Assembly (NCBI GenBank): GCA_026874595.1
Contig: CM049316.1
Coordinates: forward strand, 61,079,676 to 61,143,675
DNA from: Sipunculus nudus
Lineage: Eukaryota > Annelida > Sipuncula > Golfingiida > Sipunculidae
DNA: 64,000 bases
Direction of reading: 5' to 3'
The notes under the pieces were generated by a model. The model was not told the origin of the DNA and ran no database searches. It worked only from the letters and a program-made list of their open reading frames with translations. Positions 25,966 through 37,503 of this stretch are shown piece by piece (position 1 is the first letter of the stretch; every line of letters begins with the position of its first letter). The position numbers and the translations under genes were made by a program.

Positions 25966-26524
25966 TACAAGCTCATACCCACGCGAGTAACTGACAGTGC
26001 AAAAGTCGAATTGTGTAGTCGTCTTCCTCCAGCTGTTGCAACCTAAGAGCTCTCCCTGGGACGCAAAGCTGGATGTTTACAGGTATATCTTAATCAAGTT
26101 TTGACTGACGGAAGGCCAAGTCTGTAGCAGGGCTTACTTCTATACAGTAGGTTCACCAATGCCTACAAATATTAATACACCGGCTTGTACCTTTATTGAA
26201 AAGGCACTAGCCCACACTCTCTGGGTCAGTTATTGACGTCAATGCATGATATATTATCGGGCATTCAAGAAAAACCGATGTTTCTTCGTTTTAAGTATAT
26301 GGAGAACAGTAGAACGGAACTCCGCTGAAATCAATGGCGGTATTGATAGATTTGCACGAGAATACAACAGGAAAATACAATACAACTAGTACAATACAAT
26401 ACCAATAAGAGAATCTATGTGCCGAGTGAGTTTGGGAGTCGACAGTCGCGTAGCCTCCAAGTAAAAGCCGAAGGAACGTTCTATGGATGACCGCGCCCTC
26501 ATCCGCAAATTATTGTCGGGTACT

Positions 26525-27004
26525 AGTGATGAAGTCGAGTCCACACCATCCGGGTCCAAGTCCGAGTCCAGGCCAATAAATTCCGAATCAAAGTCCTAGT
26601 CCTTTAAGTCGGAGTCCACGTCCACCTCCGTCAAGGCCGAGTCATAGGAAACCCGAGTTCAAGTACAAGAGCTAAATTCCATTTTAAATACATTTACGAT
26701 TTAAAATTGAGATTAGGATATGTGCTTTAATGTAAGTTTACACGGTCTTTTTTTTTGTTTACATTTAGCTCCCGATACAGGTTTGGTATTTGTATGTTTG
26801 GTGTATATAACTCTGATTTTGAATGTTCTGTTTGTAGTTCGTACATGTATATAAGTCTTTATATTATGTGACAGAGATTTTTTTAATAATTGACTCGAAC
26901 TGATTTCTCGAGTCCTTACCTCCGAGTCCAGAATCCCCGAGTCTGAGTCCATGAAATGTAAAGTTGGACTCGAGTCTGGACTCGAGTGTCAAGTTCTACA
27001 TCTC
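26525..27004. repeat. Dispersed repeat, GAGTCC/AAGTCC family, copy B
   Basis: Starts AGTGATGAAGTCGAGTCC and ends in GACTCGAGTGTCAAGTTC followed by TACATCT. Its reverse complement (AGATGTAGAACTTGACACTC) gives an imperfect terminal inverted repeat. The middle shares TATGTGACAGAG and TGATTTCTCGAGTC with copy A near 251-696. Same orientation as copy A. Confidence 0.75.
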
Positions 27005-28900
27005 TGTAGGATACCAATTCCACGCAAGAAATTCCACGGTTAAGGGTCGGAGATGGCTCCTTTGTTATTCCAACTCAGTTAATTCCTAAAAACTTGAAAT
27101 CCTTCAAAACAAGCTTCATCATCACTTAAATGGCATCTGTTCATCCCCTTACGAAGAAATATTCGGTTTTCTTTATCCTAATTTGATACAAACTGCCACC
27201 ATCAGACAATGGCGGCAACAATAAAAAGCTGAAAAAAACCCAGGCATTGTTAGTAATGTTCTGCAGGTTCCTGCATGTTTGTACTATTGGTGATCGATTA
27301 CGGGCCTTTGTCGTTCAGTATGCAGGGTAAATCCAGCGTAAACGATGTACTTGGGGTTGTAAGGCTTGGCCACGGGGTCGGTTTGATGTACACATCAGTG
27401 GGACATCCAATGATAGAAAATCAATGGTGAAAACATGAAACGGTACCTGACTGCATATTTTTCCGTAGGTACAATCATCAAATGATCATAAAGGCAATTT
27501 ACATGTTTTGTAAGTGGATTTGAACACCTGTACGAGGAATTAGGCGTGATACTGAAAATAAATACGCCAGAACAATACATCACTGATCCCGGTTATATTT
27601 ACAGAATGAATAATTAATAGCCTCTCTTTACTGGGACGGGTGGTTTATATTGGTTGAAATCTCCACATTTGTGATGACAAAATATTTTGTGGGTTGGCTT
27701 TATTAGTTCCCCTAAAATGTAAAACCATCTAAAATTTATTTTTTCTTTTTTTTTTCTTCTATCCGCGGTTGAGCTTGATCTCCAATGTGATTGATTTTCA
27801 AAGGCTGACCTTAAGCTGACCACTATATTTGTCAGTCCTAGGTGACAGATTTGAACCGTCCTTTGGTCAAAATCTGCCTATTTGGTCACAGGTAATAGAT
27901 TTACCTAATCTTCAAGCTACATAGACTGAGTTATCTCTATTACTGATCACTTGCGGCAACCAGGGGGTATGTTCAAGATTTAGGGGTTAAAGGGGTAAGA
28001 GATGGTGTGAAGTGGAGGGACAAGCATCTATCGTGATCACTCGGCGAATACAGACATCTTGTTTTCTGTGACCCTGTGTCTGCAGATCCATCATGGTTTG
28101 TTCTGTAATTATGAGCATGTGATCTAAGGAACGATGGAAGTATCAGCGCCATAATCTATACTTGTACTAGCCGTGACAACACGACTCAGTAGGCACTGAT
28201 ATTAGGCTAGAAACCCTAACTAGAGTCGTGATACAAGCACTATCGAAATATGCATTGCAGTGGCTTTCCACCATGTTGCTTTCATATCGTGCTCAACATT
28301 CCAAAATCTTTAAATTTGTCTACGAATGATGAATTAACGCAAAACAATACATGTAAACTCACGACCTAAACTGGAACTTTATGGTCTCTATGGTAATGAA
28401 TCATTTTTGTATCGTGTACAAGTTAGCTTCGTCTAGTAACCCATGCCAGCCAATACAACAAACATGCGGAGGGGTTTACCAATATGCTGAATTAAAACGA
28501 AACCTTTCTCGCTCCTGTTAGCTGATGTTAAAAAGTACACTTAAAACGCTGTTGATTGGTTTGGTTTTGTTAAGTGACTGCGTACTTGTTAGCCATGAGG
28601 CGTTGTCATTAATGCATCCTCATAGACATCAAATTGCCTTCCTCGTTTAAGCATGTAACGGCACTCTGACAGCCAGCACGCTGGTCGTAGAATCTCTAAT
28701 GTCAGAGGACTGACAAGGCGCTATACTTGTGCTGGATGAAAATGTTGCTGTGATCTAGATGATGCGGACGAAGACTACTTGTTTTTGACCTTGACAGTAC
28801 TGGTGTAGTAGAAAGTTCTTCTATGACAGAGGCGCGTTTGGGAATGAAGTGTTGTGTGTATCCTTAGCTGAAGTTCCCGGAAGGGCGTTACATTGAGGGT
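27005..28900. other. Intergenic stretch, no gene recognised
   Basis: Short ORFs without domains; no paired repeats recognised. Confidence 0.45.
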
Positions 28901-28924
28901 GTTCATGGACGACAACAACTGCAG

Positions 28925-29130
28925 TGACCTTGAGGGTACGGGCGAAGACCAAAGGTTTACCTTTGATTTTGGGTATGCGGGCGAAGGCCAAGGATTTTAC
29001 TTTGACCTTGAGGGTACGGCGACAGTCAAATGTTAAGTATGACATTGTGGGTGCGAGCGAATGCCAAAGGTTTAAGTGTGACTATGAGGGTGCGGGCGAA
29101 GGTCAAAATTTTGCCTATGACCTTGACCTT
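28925..29130 (+). repeat. Minisatellite with 39 bp unit
   Basis: Units start at 28925, 28964, 29003, 29040, 29079 and a partial one at 29118. All begin TGACNNTG and contain GGGTRCGGGCGAAGRCCAA-like sequence. The unit is 13 codons, so the + frame stays open for 78 codons with a 13-residue period. One unit is 37 bp and shifts the phase, so a selected protein repeat is unlikely. Confidence 0.85.
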
Positions 29131-30012
29131 GATTTTACGTGTGAAGAAAAATCCATTTGATCAACTCTACATTTGATTTATACACAATCCTCCTGAAAAA
29201 AAGCTCGTGGGATCCAGCTGTATAAAACACAGCATGGTTTTAAAGCATAATCGCTGTCGGGAACCAAATTTGTTAATTTCTTCCAAAAATACTTCGCCTA
29301 TTATGGTGAGTTTTGACACTTGATAATACTATCCGAACCACAACTGAGTGATATGTTCTTAATTTTTTTTCTTTTGCACTTAACTAATCAGATGTGCCAC
29401 CAACGGAATATTTCACTGTATAACAGTATTTTTGCATTTAGTGATTAGGGCTTTTATTCTTTTATCAGATCCTGAGATAACCCTTCGAAGACATACCTTC
29501 TTTTACAAAATATTGTAGTTTAAGCACAGTGTGCTTACTGCAACACAACACGTTTTGAGGTTTTAGGCTCTCACGCCCATACACAGCAATCATGTATGGC
29601 TATTTAGAATATTTACAAGATTAGCGGGAGAACGATGCCTTTGGTGATGACCGTGTGACGTCAACATGATGCCATTATGGTACACAGATTAGGATTGATT
29701 TCATCTTTAACAACTGTACTTATCAAGACAGCGCCAGTGTTCTTTAATCATGCCGATTAATTGTGGTTTTGTACGTTGGACTAACTGAGGCTTACATGCA
29801 AATAATTATAGGGTTCATAATTTGATATATGCATCTTCAAAGCCTACCGGTTCCAGGAATTCTTAGACCTATTATTGTATCAATTACTCAAACAAACACC
29901 TTGCGAATCACGAGAAGCCACAACAGAGAGAAACTAGAAACAGAGACCAAAGACTCATTTTTTTTCAGATTTCTTCAATGGACTGACGAGAGACTATAAT
30001 AAGATTGAATAA

Positions 30013-30512
30013 AGTGAAATCTCGCTAACACGACCATTGCGGGACCAGTCAACGTTGTCCTGTCTGCGGGATGGTCGTGTTAGTAGGGTGGTCGTGTCGG
30101 CGGGGTGGTCGTGTCAGCGGGGTGGTCGTATCAGCGGTGTAGTCGTGTCGGCGGGGTGGTCGTGTCAGCGGGGTGGTCGTATCAGCGATGTAGTCGTGTC
30201 AGGGGGGTGGTCGTGTTAGCGGCAGGCTTTAACACCCGTTCGATATTTTTAACCTGAAGACCAGTTTAATTTCAACCCCAGTACGAAAGATATAAATTAC
30301 CCCCTTTTTGACACACGTTGTATCTTTCCCTACAATCCAAGACCAAAACTGGGCATACCCGAGGCGTGACAACAGAGAAGTTCCGGAACAAAAGTCAAAT
30401 ACAACCATCGTCCATTATAACATAGATTTACATTGGTCCGGGACCAAAGAAGTGGTCGTCATATCGGGGGTGGTCGTGATCACGGGGGTGGTCGTCAGGC
30501 GAGATTTCACTG
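30013..30512. mobile_element. Inverted-repeat MITE carrying an internal minisatellite
   Basis: Left end AGTGAAATCTCGCTAACACG-ACCATTGCGGG; right end GGTGGTCGTCAGGCGAGATTTCACTG is its inverse. CAGTGAAATCTCG ends resemble those of pogo/Tc1-mariner-type elements (CAGT-start, TA target), from memory. The right flank is TA; the left flank is AA. No transposase. Confidence 0.75.
30072..30224 (+). repeat. 17 bp minisatellite inside the 30 kb MITE
   Basis: Nine 17 bp units of the type TGGTCGTGTCAGCGGGG. Three-unit blocks repeat with a 51 bp period. The unit matches the reverse complement of the element's own sub-terminal sequence (CCCGCAATGGTCGTGTTAGC). Confidence 0.9.
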
Positions 30513-30514
30513 TA

Positions 30515-33405
30515 GTTATGTTTGATATAGTTAGATATAGTTGTAAGATATTGGTGCCATATATGCTTATTATAATAAAAAGGTTCAACTTGTAATTAAG
30601 AAATGCAAACATGTCAAAATTATACTGTCAAAAAGGACCTTTTTCTGTTACTACGGACTATTTAAGATTACATGCATTTACCAACATAGATAAGTCGAAG
30701 CAATTGGTGTGTCAGATCTCGCAAACCCGGTCATTGCAGTGACATTATAGGAACCTAATCTTTGAAGGTCACGAGTAAAAGGAATTTAAATTTAGACGTT
30801 TTACAATACTGACGTCATTTGCTTCCCTCTCTAATTATGGCGGAACAAATTTTGGAGAGTTGGCATGAAATGTGCGGATTTAATGCACTCTGCGTGATGT
30901 GATAATCAGCTTATCATGTCATTAATGTGTAAGGAAAGCATTGGGCAGTTATTAGATTACAAGGGTCTTCTGTAAAATTAGTCTCCCTTGGCCTGTCACA
31001 CCGCCTCTTGTTTCTTGACCTACTATTCGCTGGTTGCCACTGACTTCAGGTTTATTCTCAGCGTGCCTTCGCGCAATGCAGGCTGGGAACGAGCTTATTA
31101 GTATTAATGGGGAACGCATGGACATTTCAAGGTCGTTTTGCAGAATTCATTTTTGTGTATGTTATCAGTTTCAGTCGTAAAAGTTAATTAAATCACGGGT
31201 TCGCGTGACAAGGCGTGTGGTCAACCGAACAAAAAAGCCCATCAATATATAGTTTAAAGGTCTGTAAGTTCAAAAACCAAAAAGTGCATTTAGATTTAGG
31301 AGTGAGAACTAACAAACAGAGCAAACACCCAGCCAAAATTTTATAATTTTAAAATACAGCCCATAAAGGATCCGAGACAAACATTTCTTAATCTTATATA
31401 TTATACAAGAATACACGGAAATGTAAAACATACCAGATATTCCAGAAACCACCTCTTGTAACGGTACTGTATTTTTACAGCTCATGTGTACCCTCCGAGA
31501 GTAGTGGGAGCATGTACGCAACAATAAGAGCAACCAACCAGTAATACACTTCTCAAACACAGATGTTACATAGATATATTTTACCATACAAAAGGAAAGA
31601 CAAATATGTAAAATTTATCTGTTACTATCATTTGATATGAAGAAGGACATTATTATATACCGAGTTTTTTATTGTGAATATAGAGTACCAACCTGAATGT
31701 CTTCAGCATCCCTATTACCATGGTGACACGAACTTATATATATATATATATAAGGGGTACGGTAAGATACGCACTTGAATATGTAGTCTAAAAAAGCTCA
31801 AGTATAAGAATAGATTTGGACTTTAGTTAAGAAATATTATTCGCCACGCGATTGAGAGTCTGTGTACCTGGATGATATTATCTGAGATATGACCATGATT
31901 TTAAAATCAGATAAATCCGCAATGAATGTCACTGGTAAGAATGTCTTAATCAAAGACAGGCAAAATGTCTTCCTGTAGTTTGACAAGATCTCAAGAGCAA
32001 ACACCAGTATAACAAGCTGGATTTTAACAGTCTTTTAATCATTGATTTGGTAGAACGGCTCCTCTATCTCACGACACGTATCACTCATCTGCATGATCTC
32101 TGCTTCTTTCTTCTTTGATAATTTAAAACTGATTTTAAGAAATGTTATTATAACCTTTAAAGCCGTCACGTCTGCTTTGTGATTTAAAATATACTTTTTT
32201 ACTTCTTTGTAGAAAAATATAAAATATAATTCTTCAGCGAAACATTTTCAAATTGTCATTCAGTTCATGGCAACTCCAACTTTTATATGTGTATAGAATG
32301 TCCGTTGTAAATATTCCATGATGACGTTCCCGAATCCGGATCATGTATCGGATCCAAACCATAATCCTATCGATTCTTTACTGACTCATTCCCAAAATTT
32401 CTTTAAAATTTCATGAGATTCCGTTCATGTTTTCGTGAGGTATGTTATGTACAAAAACACAAACACACGCACGAGGATGAACGCATATCATCCTGTCGGA
32501 GGAAAAGGATTTCATGACCTTATTTTGGCTTTCTTTGCTGGCTGGCCGTCGTAATGGTGTTTACGCTGTTGCTGTCCCGTGTTTCTATATTGCGTTACCG
32601 TTCATGGATAAGAATCCTTCGGTCTCAGCCACAAGAAGGAGCATTGAAAGGCGGCCCGTGGGAAAAATATTTTTTACCGAAAGTAGGAGCAAGTGTGTGA
32701 TCCAAATTATAATTAGACCAAATGCATATAGCTTTTGTTAACCTAATGTTAAAATAGCCAACACAGACATTGCAGTATTGTATTCACGTCATTAGAAAAA
32801 TGCAAAAAACACTGGTATCAGTAGAACTTCGTAAAACTACATCAATAACCATAGCTCAATTTATATTCAGTATACAACCCCAATGGCCTAGTATGTCTAT
32901 ATACACAAAAATTAGTTGTTCTTCGGATTTTGTTTTTAATTGTGGATTATTTTATCTTTTTGCAAATGAGGAACATGATTTGGTAATGAAGCTTATTAGT
33001 GTTCTTGTCTCGAGTCTTCAAAATTATTTTATCGGTATGGAAAATGGACTCAGTTTTGTATTGATTATATCAACCACTTCATGAATTTAAAAGAATTTTT
33101 TGTAAACTTCCTATCAAGTTTGAAAATTTCTATATAGGTAAAACTAAGCCACTTTTTTTTCGTTCTCACACTCAGTAGAGCTTCTAATCTTTTTGGGGTG
33201 GCCGAATTGACCTTTGTTAAGCGGGTTCGCAAAAGGCAAAGCTTCGTGTTTAGGTTGTACTCAGTTCATATTTCATTAAACCGGTTTCCAAAGGACGAGT
33301 AAATTTCTTTCCCTGCACCTCCTCTATAAACCTATCAGAGTCAAAAAGAAACAACAGATAATGTTGTCATATTAAACATCACTTTTCACGTATTCTTAAT
33401 AAAAA
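30515..33405. other. Intergenic stretch, no gene recognised
   Basis: A short TA run is at 31736-31752. ORFs up to 104 codons show no recognisable domain. Confidence 0.45.
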
Positions 33406-33410
33406 CGTTT

Positions 33411-33640
33411 TTATTTTACAAGGATTGTAGAAATGGTTATAATGGCTAAAACAACACACTCTCCGTGGTTCGGGTGGTGGCGTTCTATAATTTGTACGGG
33501 TGGAAAACCCCGGAACACCCGGAGAAAACCAGCGACCTTTGACGGGCAACTACAACCCACCCTTATAGCCACGACGGGAATCGAACCCGATTCGCCAGCG
33601 GAGAGGGCCGAGCGTTTTATCACCCGGCTATCCAGATACT
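33411..33640 (-). repeat. tRNA-derived SINE, most complete copy
   Basis: On the minus strand the head reads GGATAGCCGGGTGATAAAAC (A-box-like, 33614-33633). It is followed 30 bp on by GGTTCGATTCC, a perfect B box (33577-33587). Next comes a central domain with GGTTTTCTCCGGGTGTTCCGG, then CGCCACCACCCG and a tail ending ACAATCCTTGTAAAAT. This order (pol III promoter head, conserved core, A/T-rich tail) is that of a SINE. The TTCTCCGGGT-TCCGG core resembles a domain described for SINEs spread across metazoans and bivalves; that family link is from memory. Confidence 0.8.
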
Positions 33641-34103
33641 TGGTAACTTGGTCATACTAACGCCTGGTTAATGCAGTATTTATAGTTACATTTGCCGGTC
33701 GACTATGGTACACATGCCTATTGAATCAATTGATCTTTTATTCATCCCGTGTATTTATACAACTGGACAATGATGCACAGTTAGCCCTGCAAGCCGGCGG
33801 TGCGGAATGACCAATTGCAGGTGTACTGATCACTAGAGAGTAACCGTATACGGATTTATTTCTGTTCGATAATTCGATTTCCTGTTGGAGAGGATGACCC
33901 CGGCAACCAATCCTACTAATCCACTATTAACACAATAACCGTAGTAACTGGCAATGGATTATTCGCATTGTAACGTCCAAAACCTCTTAATTAAGCAAGG
34001 CCCTGTGGTATTAAAGCGACCTGGGTTGAGGCATTTCATGATAAGTGCACCTAGTTATAAAAGGATTACGTTCCCCTACATTTGTGGGTTAAAGGAGCGT
34101 CAA

Positions 34104-34180
34104 CAGGGGAGGATCCAGGATTTAGAAAAAGGAGGGGCCCCAACACGGGAGACCTAATGACAAAACTTAAAGAGACATCA
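34104..34180 (+). mobile_element. CAGGGGCGGATCC-ended element, copy 2 (left end only)
   Basis: Reads CAGGGGAGGATCCAGGATTT-AGAAAAAGGAGGGGCCCCAA, then GGAGACCTAATGACAAAACTTAAAG, parallel to 14310-14380. No right end is visible, so it is truncated. Confidence 0.6.
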
Positions 34181-34304
34181 ACAATATTATTCCTATTCTT
34201 TCACACTAACAGTTCATTTTTGCTTTATACAAACGTTTCCAAGCAAAACCATTCCAGCACACTTTCTCATTTCCTCGCTGAGACTGTTTTACACCTTGTT
34301 ATAG

Positions 34305-34580
34305 CCCTGCGTGTTGGTAAACACCTCCGTAACCGGAGGTCCGATTTATAGGGGCAACACGCGGTGTTTCAGCCAGCGGAAACATGTACACACGGCCCGA
34401 CGCACTGTGTTTATGTTTACGCCTGCGGTTGCGCCCGGTTCACTGTTTTTAACACTCGTTTACAGGAATAAGCAAACGGTTTCAAGGCAATATTTTGACA
34501 GGTACAGATTTATTTTAAGAGGAAGAAGCTATTTTTCGTGTTAACTCAACATGCTGTACAGGTGATTGGATCCGCTCCTG
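34305..34580 (+). repeat. Dispersed ~300 bp repeat, copy 2 (partner at 3.8 kb)
   Basis: Collinear with the minus strand of 3800-4105, with roughly 80 percent identity by eye over the shared blocks. Similarity fades after GTGATTGG-CCGCT. It shows a short deletion relative to copy 1. Confidence 0.8.
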
Positions 34581-34584
34581 TTCA

Positions 34585-36540
34585 AATTCATTGTATGCTT
34601 TTATTGAAGGGGCCCATTCCGATATATGTCGTCTAACAAATGAAAATCCCTTGAACATTTGATAAATATGAGCCAGAAAACAACAGGCTGCTCGTTTTGT
34701 TGATATCCATTTGTTTATAACTAATGTTGGGCGGGCCAAACTCCAAACACGTTCATTAAGGATAGCGAACTTGTACGACACAGCAAATTGACTTGTTACC
34801 AATGAGATGAATTTGCACTTTGGTTTGTAAGCTCAATGTATTATGTTTGTATTACTCGTAGACAATTGTTCCGATAACCGACCGACCAAGAATCGGGATA
34901 TTATTGAGGAAGTCACGCAGTGTAGGGCACTGTTGGATCGTTTTCAGTTGGCGAAAAAACCATAACAAAAGATAAAGATCGAAGCAATGCAACTCATAAT
35001 GAGTGCAAATATCCTCTAGGCACAGTGAAAATAGCTTTGTCGTAATATCTGATAATTTTGTTACAGCGATGGCACCGCACATTCAAAAGAAAGCCACGCT
35101 CAATCTCGAAAAATGGAAGATAGACACGAAAAGGGATAAACACACCTGTTACAGAAGCTACGGAGCCTGATACTTAAGCCATAAACCACTGTATGACTAT
35201 TGGATATCTGTATGATTGCTGAAGTTATGACAATGAATAATGATTTATACATCCGTAGCCATTGAGATATGCATCGGAAGTCAGCTCATGCATGTGGTAT
35301 CAGCCTGGAGCCAATATGCTTCTCTTGAACAATGAAACTCTCACGCAGTGGTTGATAAAATGCTACAATGCGAGGACTTTTTCACGTCTGTCTCCGTATC
35401 TCTGTCCTCGTCACTCGGTTTTTTCCCTGATATCCTGTCCTGTTTTTGTTCTAAAGAAAGCCTCTTTAGATGTTAATTTTAAATATCGCTACTCCACATT
35501 ACATAAATATAATATATACCGAATGCTGTGAAAGTCAATTTAAGAAAAAAAATATGCCTCCACTAAATTACTCAATTTTTTTTGTGAGACAAGAATCATA
35601 AAGTGTAACATATATAATCCCTTCGATAGTTTGATAACAGATCTTGAGCAGTGTTTATTAACTACGATTAACTACGAATCCCCGAGGGAAAGTATTGGGA
35701 GCAAGTACCACGTCATAGGAAAGACGACTAATAATAATTTGTAATACGGACCTTTGGACCAAACAAATGGAAAGAGGATGCGACTTTTTATTGGCAAGGC
35801 GAAATTTTATAATATGCTGCATATGAGTATTTTTTTTTCGATTTTCAACTATGTCTATATGGATAAAAAAAATATGCACTAACACACTTATTACCGGTGG
35901 TTTGTTGGACGTCCACCAAAATATGTTTGATCTGTGAATGAAAAAAATGAGCGTCGATTTCGTAGAATAATCACAGGGATCGTAGTTCTTTGACATTTTC
36001 AGCTTTTCAAGGGAAAAGCATTAATACAGGTTTCCCTTTCCGCAGGAAAGTCTGCTTTCCGCTAAAGATGCATCCTATCATCATATCAAAACCTTCGCTC
36101 AGTTTTAACCTGATTCTGTCATCTTACAAGCATCCTACGAGCAAACTTGCATTCTAAAAAACGAACTGAATGTTTTCAACTGTTATATCAGAAACACGAC
36201 TGTGCAGTGAAAAAAAAAACCCAGGAAACTATTTGAGATGAGGGCCTTAATGCAGGAAAGAATAAGAAATTATATAGGAAATATATAGAGAGTTGGTGGA
36301 AGAAAACACTGTAAAATATGTTTTTGTGTTATGTTTTTTTCTACTTATCAGCTATTAATGTGGGAAAAAAATCAAGGTGTTCACCTTTCCGACGGATTGG
36401 TACAAAATGAAAAATGCCTTTCTGTGCAAGTGTTTGCTTGTCTGAGATAGGCGGAAAGGCGTTATTACGAACCCTGGATTATATATATTCTGTGGCCTGC
36501 TAACCGGCAACTTTTGCGTTAAAATTCAGGATTAAATGAC
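34585..36540. other. Probable first RGK intron downstream of the donor, no exon recognised
   Basis: If the minus-strand RGK gene continues, this DNA is intronic. Minus-strand ORFs at 34515-34802 and 34852-35082 lack GTPase motifs (no DxxG, NKxD or SAK-like segments seen). I found no following RGK exon, but a short exon could be missed by eye. Confidence 0.4.
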
Positions 36541-36550
36541 TTAAAGGTAC

Positions 36551-36560
36551 GTCTTACCTG
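36551..36560 (-). other. Splice donor of the RGK exon
   Basis: On the minus strand the sequence reads CAG|GTAAGAC, matching the animal U2 donor consensus. It interrupts the G domain between the P-loop and the switch I region. The +-strand ORF continues only six codons past it before a stop, which supports a real exon end here. Confidence 0.85.
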
Positions 36561-37503
36561 AGAATGTGTCCACGTGACCCATATATTCTGACGTCATGAA
36601 CTGGGTGGTAAGCGCCGTCTTTCCGACACCACCACTTCCTAGCACAAGGACACGGTACGCAGAGGGTTCCTCAACTTCCGACTCCGCGTCCACGAACACT
36701 TGTGAGGAAGATTCACTGCTATGTGACCCTGACGCCATGCTTCCGGGGTCCGTACTTCCGCTCGCCGTAGACTTGTGACTTCCCCTTGAGCGACGTTTGA
36801 ACGAGTCACCCCTGTTCACAATACCTTTAGACGTAGTTTGGAAGCTCCGGACCCTGTACACGCCTTCGGGCAGTTCAGGGACCGGTTCTTCGCCCTTTGG
36901 AGGTGAAATTATTAGCGCATATGGTGATTCTGTGTCACCATCTTGGCGCGTTGGTAAACTACTTGTGCGTGGCCGAAACCTGTCGTCCGCGATTACTTCT
37001 TCTGCTCGAGTCGGGCGCGGCTTTCGACAGGAGTACGCTCGGCGATGTTGTGGCGATATATTTTCCGCAGGGCTTTTTGAGCGTTCTTTCATTTCAAAAG
37101 ACTGTAAAAAGACACGGCGGTTAATTTGAGCTTCTGTGGGTAGGGGTTGAATCTGCAGAGAATGGGTACCGTCCAACTTTAAGCGGTTTAGCGCTAAACG
37201 AAGACCGTCTGAAGAGTTCAACAAATACTCTTCCTCTACGACACAGTCGTTCACCATCTCACCGCTAGGGGTCCGTCTTCTCGATCTCTTCAACGGACTC
37301 TTAATGCTGCTGCCTCTCATAAAACCTTTAGGAGTCTCTGATTTGAAACTTCCGCCACGGTTCTGCGCATCTTCCGGTTGTGGTTTCCTTCTCCTCCGGG
37401 GAGGCAGACTTTTTGAGCGGTGGTGGTTTGAACTAAAATTATACGCCTGCGCCCGGTATTGCTCGAATTCGTCCATTTCGGATTGTCGTGTTTCTGGCAT
37501 CAT
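36558..37503 (-). CDS. RGK-family (Rad/Gem/Rem-like) small GTPase, N-terminal coding exon
   Basis: RGK proteins are membrane-associated Ras-like GTPases that in animals inhibit voltage-gated calcium channels and affect the cytoskeleton. This exon encodes 315 residues plus one base of a split codon (phase 1). Residues 1-280 are a low-complexity Arg/Ser-rich extension. It has 14-3-3-type sites at RSKSLP (29-34) and RTSSLP (179-184), and a block YRVRSFQTTSKGIVNRGDSF (216-235) that I recall as typical of invertebrate RGK proteins. The G domain starts at about 283 with YRVLVLGSGGVGKT, P-loop 289-296, followed by QFMTSEYMGHVDTFS, close to Drosophila Rgk proteins as I remember them. The exon ends at TTCTCAG|GTAAGAC, a consensus donor, so G2-G5 are on later exons at lower coordinates that I did not find. 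Start: 37503 is the nearest in-frame ATG (ATGATG, G at -3); the frame stays open upstream without a Met. It could still begin in an earlier exon. Family call is strong; the Rad/Gem/Rem subtype is not resolved. Confidence 0.9.

Noticed and set aside
33190-33245. tRNA-like string GGGGTGGCCGAATTGACC...GGGTTCGCAA
   Set aside because: Resembles Leu/Ser tRNA words, but no acceptor stem, anticodon stem or T-arm can be folded at proper spacing.
34515-35082. Two adjacent minus-strand ORFs that might be a transposase or RGK exon
   Set aside because: Neither shows DDE-type, GTPase or other known motifs, and the first overlaps a dispersed repeat.
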